Below, piece after piece: positions 1-8,547 of a stretch of DNA of 64,000 nt. The stretch's first letter is position 1. Every line of letters begins with the position of its first letter. The stretch is taken from the NCBI GenBank assembly GCA_903922735.1, contig CAIXUZ010000059.1, positions 29,492 to 93,491 on the forward strand, written 5' to 3'. The stretch is from an uncultured Verrucomicrobia subdivision 3 bacterium (GTDB taxonomy: Bacteria > Verrucomicrobiota > Verrucomicrobiia > Limisphaerales > UBA11358). The notes under the pieces are model-generated. The model saw only the letters and a list, made by a program, of their open reading frames with translations, had not been told where the DNA came from and did not search any database. The translations under genes and the position numbers were made by a program.

Positions 1-2
1 TT

Positions 3-1370
3 GATCTCGCCGTGCGCTATTCACAGGGCGACCTTCCGCGCGCGCTCACGCCGCCGTGCGCCGAGGCGCTGCCATTCATCGGCATCTTCGGCACGGTGGA
101 ATACCTCTGGCCGCCGGCATCGCAGCCCGGCGGCCGCATTGTGCCGCCGGTGTGGAAACAGCCCTTCAGCCTCGTCGCCGACACCATCCGCGCCAAGGAA
201 AAACTCTGGTTCAATGTGGTCAAAAATCACGAAGCCTCGCAGCCGCCGCTTTATTACTCCGTCGCGGGCGCCTGGTGGCGGTTTGGAAAACTGCTTGGTC
301 TTGATGGCGGCCAACTGCTCTACTGGCTGCGTTTTCTGAATATTCCTCTGCTCGTTGCGCTGGTGTGGCTCGGCGGGATTGCCGCGCGACTGGTTTTTTC
401 GGAAAACCAATTTATCCGCGTCGCCGTTCCCGCACTCATCGCCTTCATGCCGCAGACCACATTTTACGCGATCAATAACGACATTTTTTCGCCACTGGCC
501 TTTGGCGCGGCGTTTGTGCTGCTGTTGAAATTATGGCAGACAGACGCTCCGTCTCCGCGGCTCGCCGCCGCGACCGGCCTGGCGCTCGCCGCCACGTTCC
601 TTACCAAAATCAGCAACCTGCCGCTGCTGGCCGTCGCGGGAATTTTTCTGACGCTGAAATTTTTCCGGCTGGCGCAGGCCGGCCAGCTGCGGCCGGCCAC
701 GCCCTCGCTCGGAATTTTGGCCGCTTGCGCCGGGCTGCCGATGGCCGCGTGGATGACCTGGTGCAAGCTCAGCTTCGGCGACTTCACCGGCTCGGTGTTG
801 AAAATCCAGTTTCTCGGCTGGACGCACAAACCTTTCGCCGAATGGTTTCAGCACCCGATTTTTTCACCGACGGGCTGCTGGTATTTTTTGAAAGGCAATC
901 TCGCGACCTTCTGGCAGGGTGAACTGCTTTGGCAACGCAAACCGCTGACCTTTCCGTTGGTGGATTTAATTTACGTCGGATTAACGCTGACTCTTTTGCT
1001 GATCGGACTGGCCGCTTGGCTGAAACGCCCCGGTTTATATTCCGCCACCCAGCGCACAGCGATGTGGTTTGGCTTCACCTGTCTCGCGGCCGTGTTCGCC
1101 TTTTTTGCGCTGTTGTCGGTGATGTTTGATTTTCAGGATTGCTTTTATCCCTCGCGGGCTCATCCCTTTTTCATTTCCGGCCGGCTGATGCTGGGAATGT
1201 TGATTCCGTTCCTGCTGTTGTTCGCCTGCGGCCTCGACCGGGCCTTGGGGACATTCAGCCGCGCGGCCAAATTCACTTTGCTGACCGCGCTGCTGGTGTT
1301 CATGCTCGCTTCAGAAATCTCCATTGACTGGCAAATTTTTCCGAACGAATACAACTGGTTTCACCTGTGA
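3..1370 (+). CDS. Polytopic membrane glycosyltransferase-like protein, 5' partial
   Basis: The frame is open from the first bases of the window, so the true start lies upstream; an internal GTG at 12 is not convincing as a start. The visible ~455 residues carry about nine hydrophobic segments separated by short loops, as in lipid-phosphosugar-dependent glycosyltransferases (GT39/ArnT or DUF2142-like proteins). A loop with NND around residue 150 and aromatic/Pro-rich loops near the start resemble the periplasmic substrate loops of such enzymes. No catalytic motif can be pinned down, so the substrate is unknown. It ends in TGA and is followed by a convergent ABC ATPase gene. Confidence 0.6.
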   Translation, partial: DLAVRYSQGDLPRALTPPCAEALPFIGIFGTVEYLWPPASQPGGRIVPPVWKQPFSLVADTIRAKEKLWFNVVKNHEASQPPLYYSVAGAWWRFGKLLGLDGGQLLYWLRFLNIPLLVALVWLGGIAARLVFSENQFIRVAVPALIAFMPQTTFYAINNDIFSPLAFGAAFVLLLKLWQTDAPSPRLAAATGLALAATFLTKISNLPLLAVAGIFLTLKFFRLAQAGQLRPATPSLGILAACAGLPMAAWMTWCKLSFGDFTGSVLKIQFLGWTHKPFAEWFQHPIFSPTGCWYFLKGNLATFWQGELLWQRKPLTFPLVDLIYVGLTLTLLLIGLAAWLKRPGLYSATQRTAMWFGFTCLAAVFAFFALLSVMFDFQDCFYPSRAHPFFISGRLMLGMLIPFLLLFACGLDRALGTFSRAAKFTLLTALLVFMLASEISIDWQIFPNEYNWFHL

Positions 1371-1401
1371 CGTCCAACCGCACGGGGCCGCGCTCACCGG
1401 C

Positions 1402-2199
1402 CTAATCAACTTTCAGTCCGTAACGGCGGCCAGCCGGCAATAATTGCATCCGTGCGCTGAAAGTTCGGCCAAGGTTTTTCGAGGTCAACACCCCTGTTTT
1501 TTTGCCGGCGACCAGGGGGCGCCCTTCCTTGAGCAGCAAAACATGCGAGAATACCGGCATGATTTCCTCGACGTGATGCGTGACAAAAATGAGGGCCGGA
1601 GAATGCTTCTTCGCGCCCTGCCGCTGGATGAATTGCAGAAAATGTTCCCGGGCGGCGGGATCAAGTCCCGCGCACGGCTCGTCGAGAATCAGCACGCGCG
1701 GTTTGGCCATCAGCGCGCGGCTGATCAGCACACGCTGGCGTTCCCCCTGCGACAACGCCCGCCACGGGCGTCCGGCGATATGTTCACACTCAACTTGCCG
1801 CAATAACCTTAGCGCCTGCGCTTTTTCCTTGCGCGTCACGCGCCCCCGAAAATCAATCATCGCATCTTTGCCGCTGGCCACGGTTTCCAACGCCGTTTCA
1901 TCCTCCGCCATCATCTGCCGGATGGAGGAACTGACGAGGCCGATTTGCTTGCGCAGTTCGCGCCAGTCGGATTCGCCATAGGTTTCACCGAGCACGGAAA
2001 TCTCGCCGCTCGTCGGCATCAGGTAGCCGGTGAGCGCGCTCAGCAGGGAGGTCTTGCCGGAGCCGTTGGCGCCGAGAATCACCCACTGTTCGCCTCGCGC
2101 CACGCGCCAGTTCACGTCGCGCAGAATCACCGTGCCTTCGCGTTCCACGCGCAAGCCGCTCACGGATAAAACCGGGCTTGAGGAATTTGACTTTTTCAC
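1402..2199 (-). CDS. ABC transporter ATP-binding protein (ModF/YlmA-like single ATPase)
   Basis: A complete ABC nucleotide-binding domain is present: Walker A GANGSGKT, signature LSQGERQRV, Walker B RVLILDEP and an H-loop in the THH of FVTHHVEEIMP. No permease is adjacent, which fits the stand-alone ModF/YlmA-type ATPases whose partners are often unknown. The frame is open upstream to a TTG at 2280, but that extension is encoded by a low-complexity stretch of TACGATT-type repeats. I therefore prefer the GTG at 2199 (VKKSNSSSPVLSVSGL), giving about 265 residues. The start is uncertain; the function class is not. Confidence 0.85.
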   Translation of the reverse strand: MKKSNSSSPVLSVSGLRVEREGTVILRDVNWRVARGEQWVILGANGSGKTSLLSALTGYLMPTSGEISVLGETYGESDWRELRKQIGLVSSSIRQMMAEDETALETVASGKDAMIDFRGRVTRKEKAQALRLLRQVECEHIAGRPWRALSQGERQRVLISRALMAKPRVLILDEPCAGLDPAAREHFLQFIQRQGAKKHSPALIFVTHHVEEIMPVFSHVLLLKEGRPLVAGKKTGVLTSKNLGRTFSARMQLLPAGRRYGLKVD

Positions 2200-2285
2200 C
2201 GGCGATGAATTTACGATTTGCGAGCTGCGATTTACGAGCCTTAAACCAGTTCGCGCGTCAATCGTATATCGTGAATCCAAACAAA
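2200..2285. repeat. Degenerate TACGATT/AATCGTAAAT dispersed repeat
   Basis: This short interval is built from variants of ATTTACGATTTGCGA and TCGTATATCGTGAATCC. The same vocabulary recurs at 11019-11101 and at 60598-60612. It sits in the leader of the ABC ATPase gene and artificially extends that reading frame upstream. Confidence 0.5.
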
Positions 2286-2292
2286 TTAGTTT

Positions 2293-2796
2293 TTACCAAC
2301 GGCTGATTTCTTCCCAAAGCGGTTTCACGTCGTCGTCCGCCAGCGCCATTTTCTGGATGTATTTCTGGCCGGCGATTTTCACGGCGGATTGAAGCCAGGA
2401 ACGCGCAGCATCCATTTGATTCAACTGGCATGCGTAGCAGGCGAGGTTGTAGGCGATGACCGGTTCGGTTGGAAATTTTTCCGCCGCCGGCAGCAATGCG
2501 TCCCACGCCGGGGCTAAGCCGCCGCCATCCACCCGCCGCAAGGCATACGCGCGATGCAGCCAGCCGGACGAATGCTCCGGCCCCGTGTTCAGTTCCAATT
2601 CTGCCACCAACAGCGCGTCATCCCAATTTTCCTCGTGGGCGCAGAGCAGCCAGCGCGTTTCGAGCACCGCCGGATGCGACTGCTGCGCGGGCGCGATGGC
2701 ATCCAGTTCGACGCGGGCATCGGCGGGGCTGTCGAGCCCGAGCCAGCCGTGCGCGGCGTTCAGGCGGTGGATGTCGGTGGGTTCAAGACCTTGCAC
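2293..2796 (-). CDS. Small TPR-like protein
   Basis: About 167 residues from a GTG at 2796 (VQGLEPTDIHRLNAAHGWLG), a better start than the longer frame to 2877, whose extra residues are Arg/Ser-rich and lie over an inverted repeat. The protein has helical repeats with TPR-like spacing: HGWLGLDSPADARVELD, a second with ETRWLLCAHEENWDDALL, and a third with IAYNLACYACQLNQMDAA. Such small TPR proteins usually act as protein-interaction scaffolds; nothing here identifies a partner. No signal peptide is seen, so it is probably cytoplasmic. Confidence 0.65.
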   Translation of the reverse strand: MQGLEPTDIHRLNAAHGWLGLDSPADARVELDAIAPAQQSHPAVLETRWLLCAHEENWDDALLVAELELNTGPEHSSGWLHRAYALRRVDGGGLAPAWDALLPAAEKFPTEPVIAYNLACYACQLNQMDAARSWLQSAVKIAGQKYIQKMALADDDVKPLWEEISRW

Positions 2797-2844
2797 ACAG
2801 ATAGGAAACCTTTTGACGGATGATTTGGCAAGCGATGGAAGACT

Positions 2845-2899
2845 TGGACTGCGGCGGGAAGCGAAGCGCCACGGCACTGCGCTCTGCCGACGCAGTCCA
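2845..2899. repeat. Inverted repeat, TGGACTGCG arms
   Basis: Perfect 9-bp arms, TGGACTGCG at 2845-2853 and CGCAGTCCA at 2891-2899, enclose a GC-rich loop containing AAGCGCCACGGCAC. It lies between divergent genes and has the look of a small dispersed palindromic element. No T-run follows, so it is not an obvious terminator. Confidence 0.5.
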
Positions 2900-2951
2900 T
2901 AATTTCCCCGCAGTTGGCAAATGTCACGGCGTCGGTTAGTTTGGTCGCGCT

Positions 2952-3725
2952 ATGAAAATGTTTTTCTCCCTCCTGCTGGCGGCGGCTTGCGCGGTTTCCG
3001 CCTCAGCCAAAATCGTGACCAAGACGATTGAATACAAACAAGGCGACACGGTTCTCGCAGGCTGTCTCACCTTCGACGATTCCCTTTCCGGCCAGCGACC
3101 CGGCGTGCTGGTCGTCCATCAATGGATGGGCGTGACGGATTACGAAAAACAACGCGCGGAGCAACTGGCGGCGCTCGGCTACGTCGCTTTCTGCGCGGAC
3201 ATCTATGGTCAAGGCATCCGTCCGCAGTCCATCAAGGAGGCCGGCATTGAGGCCACGAAATATAAAACCGACCGCGCTTTGTTGCGGCAGCGCGTCAACG
3301 CCGGGCTGGAGCAGTTGAAAAAATCCGAACACGTGGATATCAAGCGGGTCGCGGCCATTGGCTATTGTTTCGGCGGCACGGCGGTGCTGGAACTCGCCCG
3401 CAGCGGCGCAACCTTGAACGGCGTGGTCAGTTTTCACGGCGGGTTGGATTCGCCGGCACCCGCGGACGGACGGAACATCAAGTGCAAGGTCCTCGCCTGC
3501 CACGGCGGCGATGATCCGTTCGTGCCGGCGAAGGATTTGGCGGCGTTCGAGGACGAGCTGCGCGCGGCCAACGTGGACTGGCAGCTCATCAAATACGGCG
3601 GCGCGGTGCATAGTTTCACGCAGCCGCTGGCCAACGACCATCCGCCCGGCGCGAAATACAATGAGCGGGCGGACAAGCGTTCCTGGCAGGACATGAAGCA
3701 ATTCTTTGCGGAAATATTTAATTGA
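2952..3725 (+). CDS. Exported dienelactone hydrolase family protein
   Basis: 257 residues with an N-terminal signal peptide (MKMFFSLLLAAACAVSASA, cleavage about residue 19). The mature part is an alpha/beta hydrolase of the dienelactone hydrolase family. The nucleophile elbow is GYCFGG, with Cys in place of Ser as in classical dienelactone hydrolase; the Asp is in GGDDPFV and the His in VHSFT. The oxyanion region HQWMGV is also typical. It would hydrolyse a lactone or ester in the periplasm; the substrate cannot be read from the sequence. It appears monocistronic, followed by a long inverted repeat before rsmD. Confidence 0.85.
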   Translation: MKMFFSLLLAAACAVSASAKIVTKTIEYKQGDTVLAGCLTFDDSLSGQRPGVLVVHQWMGVTDYEKQRAEQLAALGYVAFCADIYGQGIRPQSIKEAGIEATKYKTDRALLRQRVNAGLEQLKKSEHVDIKRVAAIGYCFGGTAVLELARSGATLNGVVSFHGGLDSPAPADGRNIKCKVLACHGGDDPFVPAKDLAAFEDELRAANVDWQLIKYGGAVHSFTQPLANDHPPGAKYNERADKRSWQDMKQFFAEIFN

Positions 3726-3819
3726 ACAACAAAGAAACAAAGCAACCAAGCAGGGCAAGACCCATTCCTTGACGGGTTAATTTGCTTTCTTTGTTCCTTG
3801 GTTGCTTTGTTGTTTAATT
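3720..3819. repeat. Long inverted repeat between hydrolase and rsmD
   Basis: AACAAAGCAACCAAG at 3736-3750 is mirrored by CTTGGTTGCTTTGTT at 3797-3811, and the flanking AACAACAAAG/TTGTTTAATT continue the symmetry. The loop is about 46 bp and AT-rich tracts flank it. It may end the hydrolase transcript or be a decayed palindromic element. It stops a few bases before the rsmD start. Confidence 0.45.
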
Positions 3820-3825
3820 AATCCC

Positions 3826-4398
3826 ATGCGCATCACCGGCGGACAAGCAGCACGGCGGATTTTGAAAGTTCCCAAAGGGCTTGATGTCCGCCCGACGCCC
3901 GATCTGGTCAAGCAGGCGGTCTTCAACTCGCTGGGCGCGCGGGTCATGGAGGCGCGGGTGCTGGAGCTGTTTGCCGGCAGCGGGGCGTTGAGTCTGGAAT
4001 GTTTGAGCCGGGGCGCGGCGGCCGTGCTGTGCATCGAGAAGTCGCATCGCCATGCGGAATTCATCCGCAGCAATGCGGAGGAGGCGGGTTTTGGCGGCAT
4101 TCTGGAGACGCGGACGCAGGATGTTTTCCCCGCGATGAACCAACTGGCGGAAAGCGGAAAAATATTCGATTTGATTCTCGCCGATCCGCCTTACGGTGAA
4201 AAGAATGTGAACCGGCGATCCATCTCGTTCGCCCAGCAATTGCTCGATGATAAAACCCTGCCCAAGCTGCTCGCGCCCGGCGGAAGATTGGTGCTCGGTC
4301 ACACAAAACGCGACACGCTGGAACTCGTCGCGCCGTGGACGGAAGTGAAAATGCTCAAGCACGGCGACACCGTGATGCGGTTTTTGGAAGTTTTGTAA
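3826..4398 (+). CDS. rsmD: 16S rRNA (guanine(966)-N(2))-methyltransferase RsmD
   Basis: 190 residues starting MRITGGQAARR at ATG 3826, the usual RsmD opening (RIIGG.. .R.L..P.G...RPT.D.V). The SAM-binding segment is LELFAGSGALSLECLSRGA and the catalytic target-base motif is DPPYG (LILADPPYGE). The family methylates G966 of 16S rRNA on assembled 30S particles. The length equals that of typical RsmD proteins. A frame extending to 3802 exists but lies in the inverted repeat. Confidence 0.95.
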   Translation: MRITGGQAARRILKVPKGLDVRPTPDLVKQAVFNSLGARVMEARVLELFAGSGALSLECLSRGAAAVLCIEKSHRHAEFIRSNAEEAGFGGILETRTQDVFPAMNQLAESGKIFDLILADPPYGEKNVNRRSISFAQQLLDDKTLPKLLAPGGRLVLGHTKRDTLELVAPWTEVKMLKHGDTVMRFLEVL

Positions 4399-4559
4399 AG
4401 CCAGCAGCATCCGGTCATTGCGGTTGCGTCCGGCGGTGCGAAAGCGGCGATGAATCGCACGCAGTCCAGACGCTGCCGCGAGATCCGGTGCGGCAGGGCC
4501 GTCGCTAAGCGTTTGGAGATGGCGCTTTTTTTGGCGGCAAAGCGCACGCTGGTCAAATT

Positions 4560-5750
4560 TTATTCATCCGCCGCTTCGACCGACTCGCGGATGGTCTGCT
4601 TGAATTTCTCCAAGCCCTGGTCAAAGGCGGCGGAGATGGGCAGCGGCGTTACTTTTTTGATCTTCTTTTTGAACTGCTTCAAATTTTCCTCGGCGACGGC
4701 TTCATCCATTTTGTTGGCAACGACCAGGCGTGGTTTTTCGAGCAGCTCGGGTTTGTAAAGTTCCAGCTCCTTGAGCAGTTGCTTGTAATCGTCCCACGGT
4801 TTGCGGCCGTCGGTGCCGGCCATGTCGAGCAACAGCACGAGAATTTTACAGCGCTGGATGTGGCGCAAAAATGCGTGGCCGAGGCCGACGTTCATGTGCG
4901 CGCCTTCGATGAGCCCGGGCACGTCGCAGACGGTGAGCCGCTTCCAGTCGGTGTATTCCAGAATGCCGATCTGCGGCGTCAGCGTGGTGAACGGATACGA
5001 AGCGATCTTCGGGCGCGCCTTGGAAATGGCGGCGAGCAGCGTGGATTTGCCGGCGTTGGGATAACCGACGAGGCCGATTTCAGCAAGGATGCGTAATTCG
5101 AGGCGGTATTCCCCTTCAGTGCCGGGTTCGCCCGGTTGCGCGAACCGCGGCGTCTGATGCCGCGCCGTGGCAAAATTGCGGTTGCCCAGGCCGCCGCGGC
5201 CACCTTTGCACAATACAAATTGCTGGCCGTGCGTCGTGAGATCAGCGACGAGTTCGCCTTGCGTTTCCGCTTCCTCCGGCGCTTCGGCGGTGGTCTCGGC
5301 ATTCAAGTCCACTTCCATGGCCGTCTGGCCATGCGAACTGCGGAGCAATGGCCGTTTGCCCATGCCGCTGCCGATGACCGGCTTTTCATCTTCGCCTTCA
5401 TCCTCGTCTTCCTCATCCTTTTTCATCTTGGTTTCGATGGGCGGCGTGGTGTCCTTGAGCCGCCAGACGAGCGTGCCGCAGGGAACTTTGATGATTAAAT
5501 CTTTTCCGGCGTGGCCGTCCATGCCTTTGCCCATGCCGTGCTGGCCTTCCTGCGCGATGAGGCGCGGGACGTAATACTGCTGGATGAGATTGTTCAGGTC
5601 GTGGTCCGCCTGCAGGATGACGCTGCCGCCGCGCCCCCCGTTGCCGCCGCTGGGCCCGCCCTTGGGCACGAAGGCTTCGCGATGAAAGGCGACCGCGCCC
5701 TTGCCGCCGTGGCCGGCGCGGGCAAAAATTTTTATTTCGTCGATGAACAT
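4560..5750 (-). CDS. obg: GTPase Obg (CgtA), ribosome assembly factor
   Basis: 396 residues with the glycine-rich Obg fold (FARAGHGGKGAVAFHREAF, GGNGGRGGSV, GMDGHAGKDLIIKVPCGT) followed by a TRAFAC-type G domain: G1 GYPNAGKS, G3 DVPGLIEGA, G4 NKMD. The order rplU-rpmA-obg is the common bacterial arrangement and supports a role in 50S subunit maturation. It is unusual in having a highly acidic, low-complexity insertion of about 70 residues (roughly 108-180, with DEEDEDEGEDE) inside the Obg fold. This makes the fold clearly longer than in standard homologues. Confidence 0.95.
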   Translation of the reverse strand: MFIDEIKIFARAGHGGKGAVAFHREAFVPKGGPSGGNGGRGGSVILQADHDLNNLIQQYYVPRLIAQEGQHGMGKGMDGHAGKDLIIKVPCGTLVWRLKDTTPPIETKMKKDEEDEDEGEDEKPVIGSGMGKRPLLRSSHGQTAMEVDLNAETTAEAPEEAETQGELVADLTTHGQQFVLCKGGRGGLGNRNFATARHQTPRFAQPGEPGTEGEYRLELRILAEIGLVGYPNAGKSTLLAAISKARPKIASYPFTTLTPQIGILEYTDWKRLTVCDVPGLIEGAHMNVGLGHAFLRHIQRCKILVLLLDMAGTDGRKPWDDYKQLLKELELYKPELLEKPRLVVANKMDEAVAEENLKQFKKKIKKVTPLPISAAFDQGLEKFKQTIRESVEAADE

Positions 5751-5755
5751 TTTCT

Positions 5756-5800
5756 AGTCCTAATCTTAATCCCTAATCTTAATCTTAATCCCCCGCCGAT
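5756..5800. repeat. CTTAATC micro-repeat upstream of obg
   Basis: Four to five near-identical copies of CTAATCTTAATC lie in the gap between obg and the rpmA terminator. It is a simple-sequence tract of the same style as the TACGATT repeats elsewhere in the window; no coding potential or function is evident. Confidence 0.6.
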
Positions 5801-5839
5801 GACGAGCAAGCTTGGGATTACGAGCAAGAACTTGGAAAA

Positions 5840-5872
5840 TAAAAAAGGCGAGGCGTTGGGCCTCGCCTTGAT
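5840..5872 (-). terminator. Rho-independent terminator of rplU-rpmA
   Basis: Read on the minus strand, AAGGCGAGGC pairs with GCCTCGCCTT around a short loop and is followed by a T-run (TTTTTTATTTT). It lies 14 bp past the rpmA stop and so separates rpmA from obg. Confidence 0.85.
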
Positions 5873-5885
5873 ATAAAAGTGCGTA

Positions 5886-6149
5886 TCAGTTTTTCGCCGC
5901 GGCGGCTTCGGCCACCACATTCACGCGGCGGCTCTTCTGGTCAAACAAGACCTTGCCGTCGGTGAGCGCAAACAAGGTCCAATCGCGGCCCACGCCGACG
6001 TTCTTGCCCGCGACAAACTTGCTGCCGCGCTGGCGGACGATGATGCTGCCGGCGGTGACGAACTGGCCGCCAAATTCTTTTACGCCGAGGCGCTTGCTGA
6101 TGCTGTCGCGTCCGTTCTTGACGCTGCCCTGACCTTTTTTATGTGCCAT
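5886..6149 (-). CDS. rpmA: 50S ribosomal protein L27
   Basis: 87 residues with the L27 signature [16 protein letters not shown] and [19 protein letters not shown]. The protein sits near the peptidyl-transferase centre. There is no N-terminal extension of the Firmicutes type, so no processing protease is needed. It follows rplU by 6 bp, so the two genes form an operon. Confidence 0.97.
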   Translation of the reverse strand: MAHKKGQGSVKNGRDSISKRLGVKEFGGQFVTAGSIIVRQRGSKFVAGKNVGVGRDWTLFALTDGKVLFDQKSRRVNVVAEAAAAKN

Positions 6150-6155
6150 AAAATG

Positions 6156-6467
6156 TTAAGCGTTGATTGCGGTGATTTTGACGACCGTCAGCTCCTGCCG
6201 GTGGCCGATGGTCTTGTGATAGCCCTTGCGGCGTTTCATCTTGAACGTCAGCTTGTGCTCGCCGCGCTTGTGCGCCACGACATCCGCCACAACGGTGGCC
6301 CCGGTGACGGTGGGCGCGCCGACGGAAAGCTTGCCGTCGTTGTTGACCAGCAGCACGCGGTCAAACGTGACCGGCTTGCCGGCTTCGACTTCAAGACGTT
6401 CAATTTCCAGCTGGTCGCCAGCGGCGACACGATACTGCTTGCTACCTGTTTCTAAAACGGCATACAT
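6156..6467 (-). CDS. rplU: 50S ribosomal protein L21
   Basis: 103 residues starting MYAVLETGSKQYRVAAGD, with the C-terminal KMKRRKGYHKTIGHRQELT typical of L21. It binds 23S rRNA with L20. It is the first gene of the rplU-rpmA transcript; its promoter should lie in the 6468-6556 gap, where I could not fix boxes with confidence. Confidence 0.97.
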   Translation of the reverse strand: MYAVLETGSKQYRVAAGDQLEIERLEVEAGKPVTFDRVLLVNNDGKLSVGAPTVTGATVVADVVAHKRGEHKLTFKMKRRKGYHKTIGHRQELTVVKITAINA

Positions 6468-6556
6468 AAATTTTCCCGCAAAGGGTCGGGAATTAAACCA
6501 GATTTCCGCCAGGTGTCAATCAGTGAATTTTAGAAAATCAGGAGGGCCCAGCCAGA

Positions 6557-7126
6557 TCACGGCCGCGAGATGAACGGATTGCCTCGGATGTAAAAGCGCA
6601 GCCGCCGGCGGGCCCAATGCTTCGCGTAATCCACGCCGATGCGCGGGCGTTTGACGATGGAAAATTCTTCGGCCGCCGGCGGTGCGGCGATGAAAAAGTC
6701 GTCGCTCACCAAATCACGCCCGTTCATCCGGCGATCAATGTCCAGCGCACGGCACAACCGCCCCGGCCCCTGGGTGTGGCCGGAAATATTTTTCTCCGGC
6801 TCAAGCGCCCGGATCAAAACGGCGGCCCCAACGCCTTCGCGCTCCGTTACCACGTTCAGGCAATGATGGACGCCGTAAATCAGATAAACGTAGGCATACC
6901 CGGGCGGGCCAAACATGGTTTGGGTGCGCGCGGTCAGTCCTTTTGCGGAATGCGAGGCAAGGTCGTGGGCGCCGAGATACGCCTCGACCTCGACAATTTT
7001 TCCGATGCGCTCCCCGGCGGCGGTCCGGTAAACCAGGCTTTTTCCAAGCAGTTCCTGCGCGACCAGAGCGGTGTCGCGGTCGTAAAAACTGCGGGATAAT
7101 CTTTGCACGGCGGCAGCGTGACGCAA
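6557..7126 (-). CDS. DNA-3-methyladenine glycosylase (AAG/MPG family)
   Basis: 189 residues, matching the AAG fold: FYDRDTALVAQELLGKSLVYR, the catalytic region EVEAYLGAHDLASHS (Glu activates water), TMFGPPGYAYVYLIYGVHHCLNVV and RALEP. The enzyme removes alkylated and deaminated purines to start base excision repair. The length is normal for bacterial members and all recognisable core motifs are present. Confidence 0.93.
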   Translation of the reverse strand: MRHAAAVQRLSRSFYDRDTALVAQELLGKSLVYRTAAGERIGKIVEVEAYLGAHDLASHSAKGLTARTQTMFGPPGYAYVYLIYGVHHCLNVVTEREGVGAAVLIRALEPEKNISGHTQGPGRLCRALDIDRRMNGRDLVSDDFFIAAPPAAEEFSIVKRPRIGVDYAKHWARRRLRFYIRGNPFISRP

Positions 7127-7179
7127 TTCCCGGTTTGACAGGAAGCAAAATGTTCGCAGAATGGTAGGCCGTTTCGGTG

Positions 7180-7256
7180 GCCAGCGTAGCTCAGTTGGTT
7201 AGAGCGTGGGACTCATAAGCCCGAGGTCAGTGGTTCGATTCCACTCGCTGGCACCA
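7180..7256 (+). tRNA. tRNA with CAU anticodon (Met elongator, or Ile2)
   Basis: A full cloverleaf can be drawn: acceptor GCCAGCG/CGCTGGC, D arm GCTC/GAGC, anticodon loop CTCATAA with CAT at 7214-7216, T arm AGTGG/CCACT with TTCGATT loop, and an encoded CCA end. The top pair of the anticodon stem (31-39) is an A-G apposition. The lack of a C1-A72 mismatch argues against initiator tRNA. Elongator Met cannot be told from lysidine-modified Ile2 by eye. Confidence 0.93.
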
Positions 7257-7469
7257 TTCCGGTTCTTGGCAACCATCCGCCCGGGTTGTTGCCTTTGGTG
7301 TTTACGGGGCTGTTGGTGTTGGGGGAAGCCTTCGTTCAGTAGCAATAAAAATTCATTTGTTTACTGAAGCTTTTCAATTTTTTGATTTCTTTCGCCCGCT
7401 GTTTTTCCTATGCTCTCAAGTCGTAATTTAACCCGGCTTGGTTGCCGGCAGCGAAACCAAATACAATTT

Positions 7470-8432
7470 ATGCCACTAACACATACCAAAGACCTGTTCG
7501 CCAAGGCCCTCAAAGGGAAATATGCCCTCGGCGCATTCAACGTCAACAACATGGAACTCATCCAGGCAATCGTTGAAGCCTGCGAAGAGGAAAAAGCCCC
7601 GCTGATCCTCCAGATCTCCAAAGGCGCCCGCCAGTACGCCAACCCGGTTTACCTCAAGAAACTCATCGAGGCCGCCGTCAGCCTCTCCAACATCCCGATC
7701 GCCGTCCATTTGGACCACGGCGACACGTTTGACCTGTGCAAACAGTGCATTGACGAAGGTTTCACCAGCGTCATGATCGACGCCTCGCACGAACCCTTTG
7801 AAAAAAATGCGGAAATCACCCGCAGGGTTGTGGAATACGCGCACAAACATAATTGTTCCGTCGAATCCGAACTCGGCCACCTCGTTGGCGCGCAGTTCGA
7901 CGAAGGCGAAGAAGGCGGTGCCCACTCCTCCAGCGGCCATTACACCGATCCGGCGGAAGCCGTCAAATTTGTCAAGGAAACCGGTTGTGATTCGCTCGCC
8001 GTTGCCATCGGTAACAGCCATGGTGCCTTCAAATTCAAAGGGGAACAGCACCTCGACCTCGAACGCCTCAAACTCATCAAGAAGGCGCTTATGGAAGCGA
8101 ACCTCGGTGACTACCCGCTGGTGTTGCACGGCGCTTCCAGCGTGCCGAAGTATCTCGCAGACGAGATCAATAAATACGGCGGCAATATGCCCGACTCCCA
8201 GGGCGTGCCCGAAGCCGACATCGAAGTCGCGCGCCGCGTGGGTTGCACGAAGGTCAACATTGACACCGACCTGCGCATGGCCATGACCGCCGGCATCCGA
8301 AAGGTGTTCGCCACCAACCCGAAGGAATTCGATCCGCGCAAATACATGGGTCCGGCCCGCCAGATGGTCAAAGACCTGGTCCGCCACAAGGTCAAAGACG
8401 TGCTTTGCTGCTCCGGCCACGCGTTTGACTGA
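7470..8432 (+). CDS. fba: Class II fructose-bisphosphate aldolase
   Basis: 320 residues from the ATG at 7470 (MPLTHTKDLFAKALKGKYALGAFNVNN). The upstream extension to 7410 is Arg-rich and improbable. Zn ligands are visible in VHLDHGD and in the later GNSHG and LHGASS histidines; GEEGGAHSSSGHYTDP is the active-site loop. It cleaves or forms fructose-1,6-bisphosphate in glycolysis and gluconeogenesis. An intrinsic terminator follows directly, so it is probably monocistronic. Confidence 0.95.
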   Translation: MPLTHTKDLFAKALKGKYALGAFNVNNMELIQAIVEACEEEKAPLILQISKGARQYANPVYLKKLIEAAVSLSNIPIAVHLDHGDTFDLCKQCIDEGFTSVMIDASHEPFEKNAEITRRVVEYAHKHNCSVESELGHLVGAQFDEGEEGGAHSSSGHYTDPAEAVKFVKETGCDSLAVAIGNSHGAFKFKGEQHLDLERLKLIKKALMEANLGDYPLVLHGASSVPKYLADEINKYGGNMPDSQGVPEADIEVARRVGCTKVNIDTDLRMAMTAGIRKVFATNPKEFDPRKYMGPARQMVKDLVRHKVKDVLCCSGHAFD

Positions 8433-8448
8433 TTTGCATTTCATGACC

Positions 8449-8483
8449 AAGCCCCAGGCCGTTGACGGCTTGGGGCTTTTTTA
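8449..8483 (+). terminator. Rho-independent terminator of fba
   Basis: AAGCCCCAGGCCG pairs with CGGCTTGGGGCTT around TTGA and runs into six T residues, 17 bp after the fba stop codon. Confidence 0.9.
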
Positions 8484-8499
8484 TTCCCTTGGTACCAAC

Positions 8500-8534
8500 G
8501 AAAAAGCGGAAGGCTGGTTGCCTTCCGCTTTTCT
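8500..8534 (-). terminator. Terminator of dnaN (possibly bidirectional)
   Basis: Perfect 12-bp arms AAAAGCGGAAGG/CCTTCCGCTTTT. With A-runs on one side and T-runs on the other it can work in both directions; it lies 14 bp beyond the dnaN stop. Confidence 0.85.
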
Positions 8535-8547
8535 GATTTCTTTTTTT

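Noticed and set aside
6468..6556. L21 leader regulatory RNA upstream of rplU
   Set aside because: Only a 4-bp CCCG/CGGG pairing is visible near the start; not enough to call a structured leader.
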